Source: Dyella jiangningensis
Lineage (GTDB): Bacteria > Pseudomonadota > Gammaproteobacteria > Xanthomonadales > Rhodanobacteraceae
NCBI GenBank assembly: GCA_000632805.1
Contig: CP007444.1
Span: 4,452,772 to 4,516,771, forward strand
DNA length: 64,000 nucleotides
Direction of reading: 5' to 3'
Shown here: in pieces, positions 8,395-16,193 of the stretch
Position numbering within the stretch: position 1 is the first letter of the stretch
Layout of the letters: each line of letters opens with the position of its first letter
Program-made: the position numbers and the translations under genes
The notes under the pieces: model-generated
The model's input: only the letters and a program-made list of their open reading frames with translations
The model's database searches: none
Told to the model about the DNA's origin: nothing

Positions 8395-8720
8395 GTTTGG
8401 CATCCGGTACAGACGTCCGGCGCGTTGATCGTTGGTGATCGCAAACTGGCTCGCCTGCGACCGAAGGGAGTCCCGCGGGGCGGCGGCTTCCGTCCTTCTG
8501 CCGAAGGCCGGGCAACTTTTCTTTGCTTGCTCACGCATGCGCTGGAGCGCGTGCGTGGGCCCGCAAAAGAAAAGTGACTCGAGCGTCCCACGGGACTAGC
8601 TGCGCGTCGTCCCGCGGGGACTAGCTTCGCGTCGTCCCATGGGGACTAGCTTCGCGTCGCCAGCAGGACGTCGAAACGTCGGCTGCGTAAGCGGCATCCT
8701 CGCCGCAGAGTGACCACCGG
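8395..8720. repeat. Composite hairpin-rich intergenic element, copy 1
   Basis: The block shares long stretches with 39530-39790 and 61085-62175: CTGGCTCGCCTGC, CTTCCGTCCTTCTGCCGAAG, a hairpin with arms CTTTTCTTT / AAAGAAAAG followed by GTGACTCGAG, the tandem GGACTAGC units, and a CGCTGCGTAAGCGGC hairpin. Nested inside the first hairpin is a second stem (CACGCATGCGC / GCGCGTGCGTG). It codes for nothing recognisable. Confidence 0.75.
8585..8658 (+). repeat. Three tandem 25-bp units with a GGACTAGC core
   Basis: Three direct repeats of the form GTCCCNYGGGGACTAGC plus TTCGCGTC (24, 25 and 25 bp) follow one another without a spacer. Each contains a small GTCCC/GGGAC inverted repeat and a CTAG. 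Two further units lie at 62032-62081. Confidence 0.8.
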
Positions 8721-8790
8721 AGCTAACGGTCTTTGACGCAAACCATTTCCCCAGGTGAGAGATCGCGCGAAAACCGCACCCTCTCCCCAG

Positions 8791-8811
8791 CCCTCTCCCG
8801 CAGGGAGAGGG
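8791..8811. repeat. CCCTCTCCC palindrome, copy 1
   Basis: A perfect 9-bp stem, CCCTCTCCC / GGGAGAGGG, with a 3-base loop, preceded by a direct CCCTCTCCCC copy. Related copies are at 33604, 39461 and 61642. Confidence 0.8.
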
Positions 8812-9004
8812 AGCTGACGCTCGCACTACCTGTGAAATCGATGGGCTTTCCGCAAGGGAGGGGCAATCGTACGTACCGGCGCGAACAACCATCGCAGCGC
8901 ATGCTGTTCATGACCGGAACCCGCATCCGCATCCCCCAAACAGAAAAGAGACCCACCCCACCGCTTCAGCTACCCTCATCACGCCACCCGCGCCGGAGCC
9001 CACG

Positions 9005-10663
9005 ATGCCCGCGACCGAGAACCCCAACGTTGCCTCCTCCTGGCATCTGGACCTCGTCTCGGGCCTATCCATCGCCGGCCTCCTGCTGCCCGAGGCGGTG
9101 GCTTATTCGGGCATCGCCAACCTGCCGCCGCAGGCGGGCGTGGTCGCGCTGTTCGTGGGCCTGGCCGTCTACGGCCTGCTGGGTCGCAGCCGCTACGCCG
9201 TTGTCTCCGCTACATCTTCTTCGGCCGCCGTACTGGCCGCAGGCACGCTGGCGCTGGCCGGTGGCGACAACCTCGCGCGCGCCGCTATCGGCGCCACGTT
9301 GGTGCTGCTGTCGGGCGTGTGCTTTCTCGTTGCAGGCGCCGCGCGGCTGGGTGGTCTGTCGCACTTGATCGCACGACCGGTATTGCGCGGCTACACCTTC
9401 GGGCTCGCCTGCGTCATCGCGCTGAAGCAGCTGCCGCACCTGTTCGGCGTGGCGGGCCTGCACGGCGACTTCGTGCCTAGGCTGCTGTACGAACTGACCA
9501 CCGTGTCGCCACAGATGAAGCTGGCTTCGGTGGGCACGGGCATGATGGCGTTGCTGCTGCTATTCGCCGGCGAGCGCCTGCGGCGCGTGCCCGGGAGCCT
9601 CGGGGTAATCGTGCTGGGGGTGGCGGTATCGGGGTGGCTGGCGGGGCAGGGCGTCGAGCTCACGGGTCGGATCGATCTGGCCCAGGCGCTGGGCTGGCCC
9701 ACATGGCCGGACAACGGGCAGTGGTTGCCGAGCGTGGAACTGGCGGCGGCGTTGCTGCTGATTCTCTACGCGGAGTCGTACAGCTCCATCCGCGGCTTCG
9801 CGCTCAAGCATGGCGACAGGGTTCAACCGAACCGCGACCTCATCGTGTTGGGCATCGCCAACGTCGTCTCGGGCGCGTTGCATGGCATGCCGGTCGGCGC
9901 CGGCTATTCGGCTACGTCCGCCAACGAAGCGGCGGGTGCGCGCTCGCGCTGGTCCGGCCTCGTGGCCGCCGGCACGGTGCTGCTGCTGGTGCTGTTCGCG
10001 CTGCGCTGGATCGAGCGCATTCCCCAGCCCGTGTTGGCCGCCATCGTGATCCACGCGGTGAGCAAGTCGCTGCGCCTGACGACTTTCGCGCCCTACCTGC
10101 GCTGGCATCGCGATCGGCTGGTGGCGCTGGCGGCCGTGCTGGCGGTGCTGTCGTTGGGCATCCTCAACGGCCTGCTGTTCGCCATCGCCTTCAGCCTGGT
10201 GATGTTGCTGCGCCAACTGGCGACGCCTCGCCTGTGCGTGCTGGGCCGTCTCGCCAACACGCATGACTTCGTGGATATCGCCCAGCATCCCGACGCGGTG
10301 CCGCCCGCCGGCATGCTGATCGTCCGGCCGGAGGAGCCGTTGTTCTTCGCCAATGCAGAGGCCGTGCTGGTCCAGGCGCGCCATCGCGTCGAAGCGCAGC
10401 AGGGTCTTCGGCGGGTCGTGCTGAGCCTGGAAGAGTCGCCCGACCTGGATGGCACCGTGCTCGAGTCGCTGGGGGACTTCGCCGCCTGGCTGGACGCTCG
10501 TGGCATCGAACTGCGCGTGGCACGATTGAAGGACGAGGCCCGCGACGCGCTGATGCGCATGGCGCTACCCCAGCTTCCGCCACAGGCGCTGGACGACTGG
10601 AGCGTAGAGGATGCCGTGCTGGCGCCAACGCCCACTTCTTTTTCGGACAAGGGAAATTCGTAG
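9005..10663 (+). CDS. SulP family inorganic anion transporter with STAS domain
   Basis: A 552-residue inner-membrane transporter of the SLC26/SulP family, which moves sulfate, bicarbonate or other anions. The N-terminal two-thirds consists of hydrophobic segments (LSIAGLLLPEAVAYSGIANLPPQAG is the conserved SulP opening; QPNRDLIVLGIANVVSGALHGMPVG is the mid-protein signature). Residues about 430-540 form the cytoplasmic STAS domain (ILIVRPEEPLFFANAE...VVLSLEESPDLDGTVLESL). The TAG stop overlaps the GTG of the next gene. The transported anion cannot be inferred from context. Confidence 0.93.
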   Translation: MPATENPNVASSWHLDLVSGLSIAGLLLPEAVAYSGIANLPPQAGVVALFVGLAVYGLLGRSRYAVVSATSSSAAVLAAGTLALAGGDNLARAAIGATLVLLSGVCFLVAGAARLGGLSHLIARPVLRGYTFGLACVIALKQLPHLFGVAGLHGDFVPRLLYELTTVSPQMKLASVGTGMMALLLLFAGERLRRVPGSLGVIVLGVAVSGWLAGQGVELTGRIDLAQALGWPTWPDNGQWLPSVELAAALLLILYAESYSSIRGFALKHGDRVQPNRDLIVLGIANVVSGALHGMPVGAGYSATSANEAAGARSRWSGLVAAGTVLLLVLFALRWIERIPQPVLAAIVIHAVSKSLRLTTFAPYLRWHRDRLVALAAVLAVLSLGILNGLLFAIAFSLVMLLRQLATPRLCVLGRLANTHDFVDIAQHPDAVPPAGMLIVRPEEPLFFANAEAVLVQARHRVEAQQGLRRVVLSLEESPDLDGTVLESLGDFAAWLDARGIELRVARLKDEARDALMRMALPQLPPQALDDWSVEDAVLAPTPTSFSDKGNS

Positions 10664-12444
10664 TGACCCCATCCATTCGCATGACCTGGCTGGCTGCGGC
10701 CGCCCTCGCCGTCGCCGCGCCCGCCTGGGCCGCCCAGGACGCTGCCGCCCGCTTCAAGCAGATCTATGACACCGAATGGACCTGGCGCAACAGCCAGGCC
10801 GGTATTGCTTCCTCGGGCGAGGCCACCCCCAACGGCGGGCGGCTCGACAACGTGGATGCCGCCAGCCAGCAGAAGCGCCAGGACTACTGGCAGAAGGTGC
10901 TGAAGGATCTCGACGGCGTCGACGTGAAGCAGCTGTCGCCGGAGGACCAGGTCAACTACGCGATCTACCGCGCGCAGATCCAGAACCTGCTTGCCGTGCA
11001 GACGTTCAAGCAGTGGCAGATGCCATTCAACAGCGACTCGGCGTTCTGGAGCGACCTCGGCTATGTGCTTGAAGGCGACAACCTGCGCACCGAGCAGGAC
11101 TACAAGCGCTACATCGAGCGCCTGGGCCAGGTGCCGTCGTACTTCAACCAGCAGATCGACAACATGCGTGACGGCCTCGCGCGCGGCTTCAGCGTGCCGC
11201 GCGAAGTGCTCAACGGCCGCGACGTATCGATCGCCTCGGTGGCGGAACTGAAGGACCCGACCAAGAGCAGCTTCTACAAGCCATTCGAGAAGATGCCGAC
11301 CTCGATCGCACCGGCCGACGCGGCGAAGCTGCAGGACGAGGCCAAGCAGGCGATCAGCAGCAAGGTGATCCCGGCCTACGGCACCCTGCTCACCTTCTTC
11401 CGCAACGAGTACGTGCCCAAGGCGCGCACGACGCTCGCCGCCGAAGCCATGCCCGACGGCAAGGCCTGGTATCGCCAGCAGATCATCGAATACACCACGC
11501 TCGATCTCGATCCGGACACCATCCACAAGGTGGGCACGGACCAGGTAGCGAAGATCCACGCCGAGATGGTGAAGACCATGCAGGAGACGGGCTTCAAGGG
11601 AAGCTTCGCCGAGTTCCTGCACTTCCTGCGCACCGATCCGCAGTTCTACGCCAAGACGCCCGACGAACTGCTGATGCGCACCGCCTGGGTGGCCAAGCAG
11701 GTGGACGCGCAGCTGGGCAAGGAATTCGGCCGCCTGCCGCGCCAGCGCTTCGCCATCGTGCCGGTGCCGACCGATATCGCGCCGTATTACACCTCGGGCC
11801 GCGGTGGCGCCGGCAGCTATCTGGTCAACACCTACGACCTGCCGTCGCGCCCGCTCTACAACATGCCCGCGCTGACCCTGCATGAATCGGCGCCCGGCCA
11901 TTCGCTCCAGCTCGCGCTGGCGGCGGAGCAGAAGGGCCAGCCGGCATTCCGCCGCGAGGGCTACATCTCCGCGTTCGGCGAAGGCTGGGGCCTGTACTCG
12001 GAATACCTCGGCAACGAGATGGGCATCTACAAGACGCCCTACGATCGCTTCGGCTACCTCACCTACCAGATGTGGCGCGCCTGTCGTCTCGTCGTCGATA
12101 CAGGCATCCATCACCTGGGCTGGACGCGCCAGCAGGCGATCGACTTCATGACGCAGAACACCGCGTTGTCGGATCGCGAAATCGCGAACGAAGTCGACCG
12201 CTACATCAGTTGGCCGGGCCAGGCGCTGTCCTACGAGCTGGGTTATCTGAAGATGCTCGAACTGCGCCAGAGAGCCGAACAGGCCTTGGGCACCAAGTTC
12301 GACGTGCGCCACTTCCACGACACCATCCTGCAGCTCGGCTCGGTGCCGCTGCCGGTGCTGGAAAAGCGCATCGACCGCTTCATCGCCGACGGCGGCCCCG
12401 AACCGGATTTCGGCTGCGATTGCGCCAAGCCGAAGGCTCCATGA
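10663..12444 (+). CDS. DUF885 family secreted metallopeptidase-like protein
   Basis: A 593-residue protein with an N-terminal signal peptide (MTWLAAAALAVAAPAWA). The C-terminal half carries the DUF885 metal motif HESAPGHS (His407, His413) and, about 30 residues on, EGWGLYSEYLG, whose Glu is the likely third zinc ligand. The family is believed to be periplasmic zinc peptidases. The GTG at 10663 has AAGGGA 8 bases upstream and overlaps the SulP stop (TAGTG); ATG 10681 would also retain the signal peptide. Coupling to an anion transporter has no obvious functional reason. Confidence 0.88.
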   Translation: MTPSIRMTWLAAAALAVAAPAWAAQDAAARFKQIYDTEWTWRNSQAGIASSGEATPNGGRLDNVDAASQQKRQDYWQKVLKDLDGVDVKQLSPEDQVNYAIYRAQIQNLLAVQTFKQWQMPFNSDSAFWSDLGYVLEGDNLRTEQDYKRYIERLGQVPSYFNQQIDNMRDGLARGFSVPREVLNGRDVSIASVAELKDPTKSSFYKPFEKMPTSIAPADAAKLQDEAKQAISSKVIPAYGTLLTFFRNEYVPKARTTLAAEAMPDGKAWYRQQIIEYTTLDLDPDTIHKVGTDQVAKIHAEMVKTMQETGFKGSFAEFLHFLRTDPQFYAKTPDELLMRTAWVAKQVDAQLGKEFGRLPRQRFAIVPVPTDIAPYYTSGRGGAGSYLVNTYDLPSRPLYNMPALTLHESAPGHSLQLALAAEQKGQPAFRREGYISAFGEGWGLYSEYLGNEMGIYKTPYDRFGYLTYQMWRACRLVVDTGIHHLGWTRQQAIDFMTQNTALSDREIANEVDRYISWPGQALSYELGYLKMLELRQRAEQALGTKFDVRHFHDTILQLGSVPLPVLEKRIDRFIADGGPEPDFGCDCAKPKAP

Positions 12445-12622
12445 GCCCATCGCGCCTGTTCCTGCGCTCGTAAGCAACGGCTGCATCGCAACGCGCCGTA
12501 GTGGAGAGGGCCTGAGGCCCACCTCATCCCACGCCTCGGTTTCCACGGGTTCCCTCCGGGGCGATCCCAAGGTCATCCCGTGAAGAGAGGCCGGCACTCG
12601 CGATGGCCTCTCGCACCCCACT

Positions 12623-12742
12623 GTAGGAGCGCACCTAGTGCGCGACCGAGGCGTTGCGGTGTGCGCCGCGGCATTGGGTTGTCGCGGCCACATCAACCGA
12701 GGCAGACCTCCCAGGAGCGGTCGCCCACCGGGCGCGCTCCTA
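12623..12742. repeat. REP inverted pair (REPIN-like)
   Basis: Units GTAGGAGCGCACC..GCGCGAC at 12623-12646 and its diverged complement (GTCGCCCACCGGGCGCGCTCCTAC split over 12719-12742) face each other 72 bp apart. Confidence 0.8.
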
Positions 12743-12817
12743 CACACAGCCGGATGAGCCGGGCCGCCAAGAGACCCGAACGTGACGCGGAACACACCAG
12801 TGGCAAAAAATTCATGT

Positions 12818-12844
12818 GTGAAGTAGAATGGCATCGAACTTCAC
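12818..12844 (+). promoter_or_regulatory. Putative autoregulatory operator and -10 of the RES/Xre locus
   Basis: Inverted arms GTGAAGT (12818-12824) and ACTTCAC (12838-12844) are perfect 7-mers with a 13-bp spacer. The spacer and left arm contain TAGAAT (12824-12829), a good -10. The site lies 16 bases before the antitoxin start, where an Xre-type antitoxin would bind to repress its own operon. The -35 is poor. Confidence 0.55.
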
Positions 12845-12859
12845 TGGGAGAGTAAGGCC

Positions 12860-13252
12860 ATGGCTGCTCATCTCCAGCCTGAAAGCATTCCCGCCGGCGA
12901 CCTGGGTGGCCCGGCGCTGCGCGCCTTTTTCAGCCTTGCCGAACGCTGGAACCTGCGCATTGCCGACCAGCGTCGCCTCCTGGGCGACCCGCCGGAATCC
13001 ACTTTCTACAAGTGGAAGCGCCTGCAGGAAGGCACGCTGGGCCGCGATACGCTCGAACGCATCAGCTACTTGCTCGGCATCTGGAAAGATCTGCAGATCC
13101 TCTTTCCCGACGCGCAGCAGGCCGATGGCTGGATCCATCGTGCCAACCAGTCGCCGCTGTTCGGCGGGCAGTCGGCGCTGCAGCGCATGTTGTCGGGCAA
13201 CGTCGCCGACCTTTACGTGGTCCGCCAGTATCTGGACGCCCAGCGCGGCTGA
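12860..13252 (+). CDS. Xre/MbcA/ParS family antitoxin
   Basis: A 130-residue protein. The N-terminal region (RAFFSLAERWNLRIADQRRLLGDPPESTFYKWK) is a helix-turn-helix, and the C-terminal FGGQSALQRMLSGNVADLYVVRQYLDA is the DUF2384 toxin-binding domain. Such antitoxins neutralise RES-domain toxins and repress their own operon. The RES gene follows after 176 bases, a wider gap than usual for these pairs. An inverted repeat overlaps the promoter. Identification as the antitoxin partner is firm from domain and context. Confidence 0.88.
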   Translation: MAAHLQPESIPAGDLGGPALRAFFSLAERWNLRIADQRRLLGDPPESTFYKWKRLQEGTLGRDTLERISYLLGIWKDLQILFPDAQQADGWIHRANQSPLFGGQSALQRMLSGNVADLYVVRQYLDAQRG

Positions 13253-13428
13253 GGCCGTTCGCTCTCTCCACGCAAAACAGCGTGTCGCCTGTCATCACGG
13301 GCGCCTTCGTGTGCACTGGCAGTCAGGCTGCACCTGCGGCAAATAACCGTGCGGCCTACGTCGCAGCCCGCGATACGCCTGCTCGACATACTCTCTTCTT
13401 CTGGCAGACCGCGTGAGAAGCACTCGTC

Positions 13429-14112
13429 ATGGCAGACATTCCACCCCTTCGACGGATCCGCTGGAACCAGGCTTACCGCATCGTTCCCAGCCGCTTCCCA
13501 CCGGTCGGCGTATTCGATCGCATCGCCGAGCCGCGTGACCTGGACGCGCTGTTTGCCATCGAAGCCCTGACCAATCCGCGCCTGCGCACCGAGCTGGGCG
13601 AGCTGCAGCTGGTGCCGAAGGATCGCCGCATCAGCGGCCCCGGCAGCACGCCGGTCATGGCCGCGTTCACCCACCTCAATCCCGAAGGCAGCCGCTTCTC
13701 CGATGGCACCTGGGGCGTGTTCTACGCGGGCCACAGCATCGCCACTGCGGTGGAGGAAACCGTGTATCACCGCGAGCGTTTTCTGGCGGCCACCGCCGAG
13801 CCGCCGTGCGACATCGAGATGCGCTGCTATCGCACCAGCATCCACGCCAAGCTGCATGACTTGCGTGGTGACTGGAAAGCCGAACACGACCCCGACGATT
13901 ACGGCGCGGGCATTGCGCTCGCGCGCCGGCTGCGCAGCGAGGGATCGGATGGCCTCGTCTACGACAGCGTGCGCCACCACGGCGGCGAATGCGTGGCAGT
14001 GTTCTATCCCGATCGTGTCGCGCCCTGCGTGCAGGCGCAACATCTGATGTATCGCTGGGACGGCAAGCGCATCGCCCAGGTACTCACCGTCGACGAATGG
14101 AAGCGCGGCTGA
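13429..14112 (+). CDS. RES domain toxin (putative NAD-degrading)
   Basis: A 227-residue RES-family protein. The segments that define the family are visible: YRIVPSRFPP near the start, FYAGHSIATAVEETVYH around 100-115 and DGLVYDSVRHHGGECVAVFYP near 180-200. These contain the Arg, Glu and Ser after which the domain is named. Characterised RES toxins deplete NAD+. It pairs with the upstream Xre/DUF2384 antitoxin. The start ATG 13429 has no strong ribosome-binding site, which could keep toxin levels low. A hairpin terminator follows. Confidence 0.88.
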   Translation: MADIPPLRRIRWNQAYRIVPSRFPPVGVFDRIAEPRDLDALFAIEALTNPRLRTELGELQLVPKDRRISGPGSTPVMAAFTHLNPEGSRFSDGTWGVFYAGHSIATAVEETVYHRERFLAATAEPPCDIEMRCYRTSIHAKLHDLRGDWKAEHDPDDYGAGIALARRLRSEGSDGLVYDSVRHHGGECVAVFYPDRVAPCVQAQHLMYRWDGKRIAQVLTVDEWKRG

Positions 14113-14135
14113 GCGTCTGGCGCGCCCAAAAGAAA

Positions 14136-14157
14136 GGGCCTCCCACGAGGGAGGCCC
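14136..14157. terminator. Bidirectional terminator between RES toxin and ompW
   Basis: A perfect 9-bp stem GGGCCTCCC / GGGAGGCCC with loop ACGA lies between convergent genes. On the minus strand it is followed by TTTCTTTT, a good tail for ompW; on the plus strand the tail is weak. Confidence 0.8.
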
Positions 14158-14193
14158 ACCCGGCATCCTTGCCGGAAGTCCTTTCCAAGGAAA

Positions 14194-14811
14194 TCAGAAG
14201 CGGTAGCCGAGGCTCACGCCGTACACGATGGGATTGATCTTGGCGGTGCCGACCTTGGCGCCGTTGACGTGCACATCGCTCTCGATGTCGACCCAGCGCA
14301 GGTCGGCGGTGAAGATCCACTTCGAGTTGATCTTGACGTCGACGCCGGCATGTGCGGCCACGCCCCAGCTGTTGTCGATGCTGACGCTGGCGCCCTTGAG
14401 CGCACCGGCGCCCTTGGTATCGAAGAAATTGGTGTAGTTGACGCCCACGCCGACAAACGGCGACACCTGGCTGTCGGGAAGGAAGTGATAGTTGAGGCCC
14501 AGCGTCGGCGGCAGTTGCTTGGTCTGTGCGACCTTGCCCACGCCCGAGAGCTTCACGTCGTGCTGGAACGGCCAGGCGGCAAGCAGATCCACGCCGAGGT
14601 TGGGCGTGATCATGTATTCGATGCTGCCGGTGGGACGCACGCTGGTGCTGACCGACGAGCGCGCGCCGGCAAGCGTGCCGTTGTTGCTCTTGGGATCGAC
14701 CGCGTGTGCACCAAAGCGCACGACCCAGTTGTCGTTGCTGTCGGCATGGGCAGCGGGGGCGGCGATGGCGCCGAGAGTCGCGGCGATGACGAGGGGAAGC
14801 AGAACTTTCAT
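14194..14811 (-). CDS. ompW: OmpW family outer-membrane protein
   Basis: A 205-residue outer-membrane beta-barrel precursor. MKVLLPLVIAATLGAIAAPAAHA is the signal peptide; the mature part alternates polar and hydrophobic residues in eight strands (NLGVDLLAAWPFQHDVKL, LPPTLGLNYHFLPD, VSPFVGVGVNYTNFF) and ends in SLGYRF with the terminal Phe needed for barrel assembly. OmpW forms a small hydrophobic channel and in enterobacteria is induced under anaerobiosis by FNR. An FNR-type box lies 66 bases upstream. ATG 14820 (MSPMKV) is a possible alternative start. Confidence 0.92.
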   Translation of the reverse strand: MKVLLPLVIAATLGAIAAPAAHADSNDNWVVRFGAHAVDPKSNNGTLAGARSSVSTSVRPTGSIEYMITPNLGVDLLAAWPFQHDVKLSGVGKVAQTKQLPPTLGLNYHFLPDSQVSPFVGVGVNYTNFFDTKGAGALKGASVSIDNSWGVAAHAGVDVKINSKWIFTADLRWVDIESDVHVNGAKVGTAKINPIVYGVSLGYRF

Positions 14812-14876
14812 GGGGCTCATCCGTGTTGGTTTCGTTTCGAACGCGCCCATGCTCGTGAGAATTTCGTTGTGCGCTT

Positions 14877-14890
14877 TTGACTTAAATCAA
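14877..14890 (-). promoter_or_regulatory. FNR-type box upstream of ompW
   Basis: The sequence TTGACTTAAATCAA matches the FNR consensus TTGAT-N4-ATCAA at nine of ten defined positions. It is 66-79 bases upstream of the ompW start. A Crp/Fnr-family gene lies 500 bp away on the other strand. Confidence 0.7.
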
Positions 14891-15001
14891 GCGCGACTAG
14901 GGCATACGGACGCATGCCTTTCTGACGATGAGTCCGGATATCTACGTATGGCACGCAGTTGATCGCTGAGGTGCGTGCGACATTTCTTCATGAGAAGGTC
15001 G

Positions 15002-15014
15002 GTGACAAAGTCAC
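15002..15014. promoter_or_regulatory. Palindrome GTGAC-AAA-GTCAC ahead of the DUF2892 gene
   Basis: A perfect 5-bp inverted repeat with a 3-base spacer sits 52 bases upstream of the DUF2892 start. It could be an operator for the adjacent Crp/Fnr-type regulator; this is inferred from position and symmetry only. Confidence 0.35.
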
Positions 15015-15065
15015 TGACGATGAGGCTCCCACTCCCTAACTTCGCTGACCACATCAACCAAGGAA

Positions 15066-15275
15066 ATGAAGATGGTCGGCAAAAACGTGGGAGTAGTGGA
15101 TCGAATCATCCGTATCATCATCGGCGGTGTGCTTATTGCGTTGGTCTTCGTGGGACCGCGTACATCCTGGGGCTGGATCGGCATCGTTCCATTGGTTACT
15201 GCCATCGTCAGTTGGTGCCCGCTCTATCGCGTCTTCGGATTGCGCACATGCGAGGCATCCAAGTGCGGTAAATGA
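15066..15275 (+). CDS. DUF2892 (YgaP-like) small membrane protein
   Basis: A 69-residue protein. It starts VGKNVGVVDRIIRIIIGGVLI and has two hydrophobic segments (17-34 and 40-55) joined by a short loop, the inner-membrane DUF2892 arrangement seen in the tail of YgaP. It contains CPLYRVFGLRTCEASKC at the end, with three cysteines. The ribosome-binding site AAGGAA precedes the ATG. A Crp/Fnr-family gene follows after 98 bases; DUF2892 genes are commonly found beside such regulators. Confidence 0.85.
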   Translation: MKMVGKNVGVVDRIIRIIIGGVLIALVFVGPRTSWGWIGIVPLVTAIVSWCPLYRVFGLRTCEASKCGK

Positions 15276-15373
15276 GTGCACGGGGCAGGCTGCAACGATG
15301 TGGCAGCGGATGATCGTGCGCGGACGAGGGCGCCGGCAGGCGAATGAGGGGAGCGAGTTGATTCAGCAGGCTG

Positions 15374-16045
15374 ATGGCGGTGGATGAAAGCATCGACGCC
15401 GAGCTACGACGCCTCGGTTTGCAAGTCCTGCCGAATATTCGTGCGCTTGTTACGCAGGTGCCGAAAGGGACGGTATTGTTCCGGGTGGGCGATCCGTGTC
15501 GCCACTATCCGATCGTGCTGGCCGGGGATGTACGCGTATGCCGACCAGGACGATCAGGGCACGAGGTGGTGTTCTACCGGATGCAGCATGGCGAGGGATG
15601 CGCCGTGTCTGCAGCCTGCCTTATCGAAAAACAACGCTATCAAGTGATCGCGAGAACGGACCGCGACACGACGGCGTTGTTGCTACCCGCCGCTCTGTTC
15701 CATGAACAGCTCGATGTGAATGCGACATTCCGAAGATTTGTATTCAGGCAGTACTCGATGCGGATCGGCGCGTTGATGATGCGTGTCGAAAGTCTCATCG
15801 GGGAGAGCCCGGGATTACGCCTTGCGAGGCTATTGCTTGCGAGAATGCAAAACGGAGCCGTGACCATGACGCACGTCGCATTGGCGACGGATATCGGCAC
15901 CGCGCGCGAGGTGGTATCCCGTCATCTGGGTGCTATGGCGCGCGCGGGTTGGATCAGGCAGCGTCGTCGGGCGATCGATATCTTGGATATCGAAGCACTG
16001 CAAGGCATTGCCTATGCCGAGGAGAATCCTCCCGCCCTCGACTGA
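15374..16045 (+). CDS. Crp/Fnr family transcriptional regulator
   Basis: A 223-residue regulator. Residues about 20-130 form the cyclic-nucleotide-binding-like beta-roll (VPKGTVLFRVGDPCRHYPIVLAGDVRV) and residues about 148-215 the HTH_Crp domain (MTHVALATDIGTAREVVSRHLGAMARAGWI). It lacks the N-terminal CxxC cluster of true FNR; cysteines at 62-, 76- and 95-100-type positions in the roll are not arranged as a known Fe-S site. The signal is unknown. Neighbouring genes (DUF2892, ompW with an FNR-type box) suggest control of a respiratory or redox response. Confidence 0.9.
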   Translation: MAVDESIDAELRRLGLQVLPNIRALVTQVPKGTVLFRVGDPCRHYPIVLAGDVRVCRPGRSGHEVVFYRMQHGEGCAVSAACLIEKQRYQVIARTDRDTTALLLPAALFHEQLDVNATFRRFVFRQYSMRIGALMMRVESLIGESPGLRLARLLLARMQNGAVTMTHVALATDIGTAREVVSRHLGAMARAGWIRQRRRAIDILDIEALQGIAYAEENPPALD

Positions 16046-16193
16046 TCTTTATTGCGAGCGGCGCAACTGCGCGGCGCCTGCGGTCTCGTAAGATTCCACG
16101 GCGCCTTGCACCTGCGCCGCTAAGAAACATGGCTTGTGACGGCAAACCGTACAGGCGTTGGATGAGCAAACCCAGCGCCGTGCTTGCCGCTTC

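Larger units (their letters stand above)
8251..9004. other. 754-bp noncoding region packed with repeats
   Basis: No convincing gene is present. From left to right it contains a REP unit (8350-8373), a hairpin-rich composite element (about 8395-8720) that includes three tandem 25-bp units, and a CCCTCTCCC palindrome (8791-8811). The last 100 bases lead into the SulP gene. Short open frames here are by-products of the repeats and match frames in the other copies of the element. Confidence 0.8.
12445..12859. other. Intergenic region with a REP pair and the toxin-antitoxin promoter
   Basis: The 415-bp gap holds a REP inverted pair (12623-12742) and, at its right end, an inverted repeat around a TAGAAT -10 that belongs to the antitoxin gene. 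The left 180 bp show nothing recognisable. Confidence 0.7.

Noticed and set aside
8585..8658. Tandem 25-bp repeats as a CRISPR array
   Set aside because: The units are directly adjacent with no unique spacers, and no cas genes are present.
10093..12834. A 913-codon open frame on the minus strand across the SulP and DUF885 genes
   Set aside because: It is antisense to two well-supported genes, its sequence is low-complexity (Arg/His/Val-rich) with no family motif, and such frames are common in GC-rich DNA.
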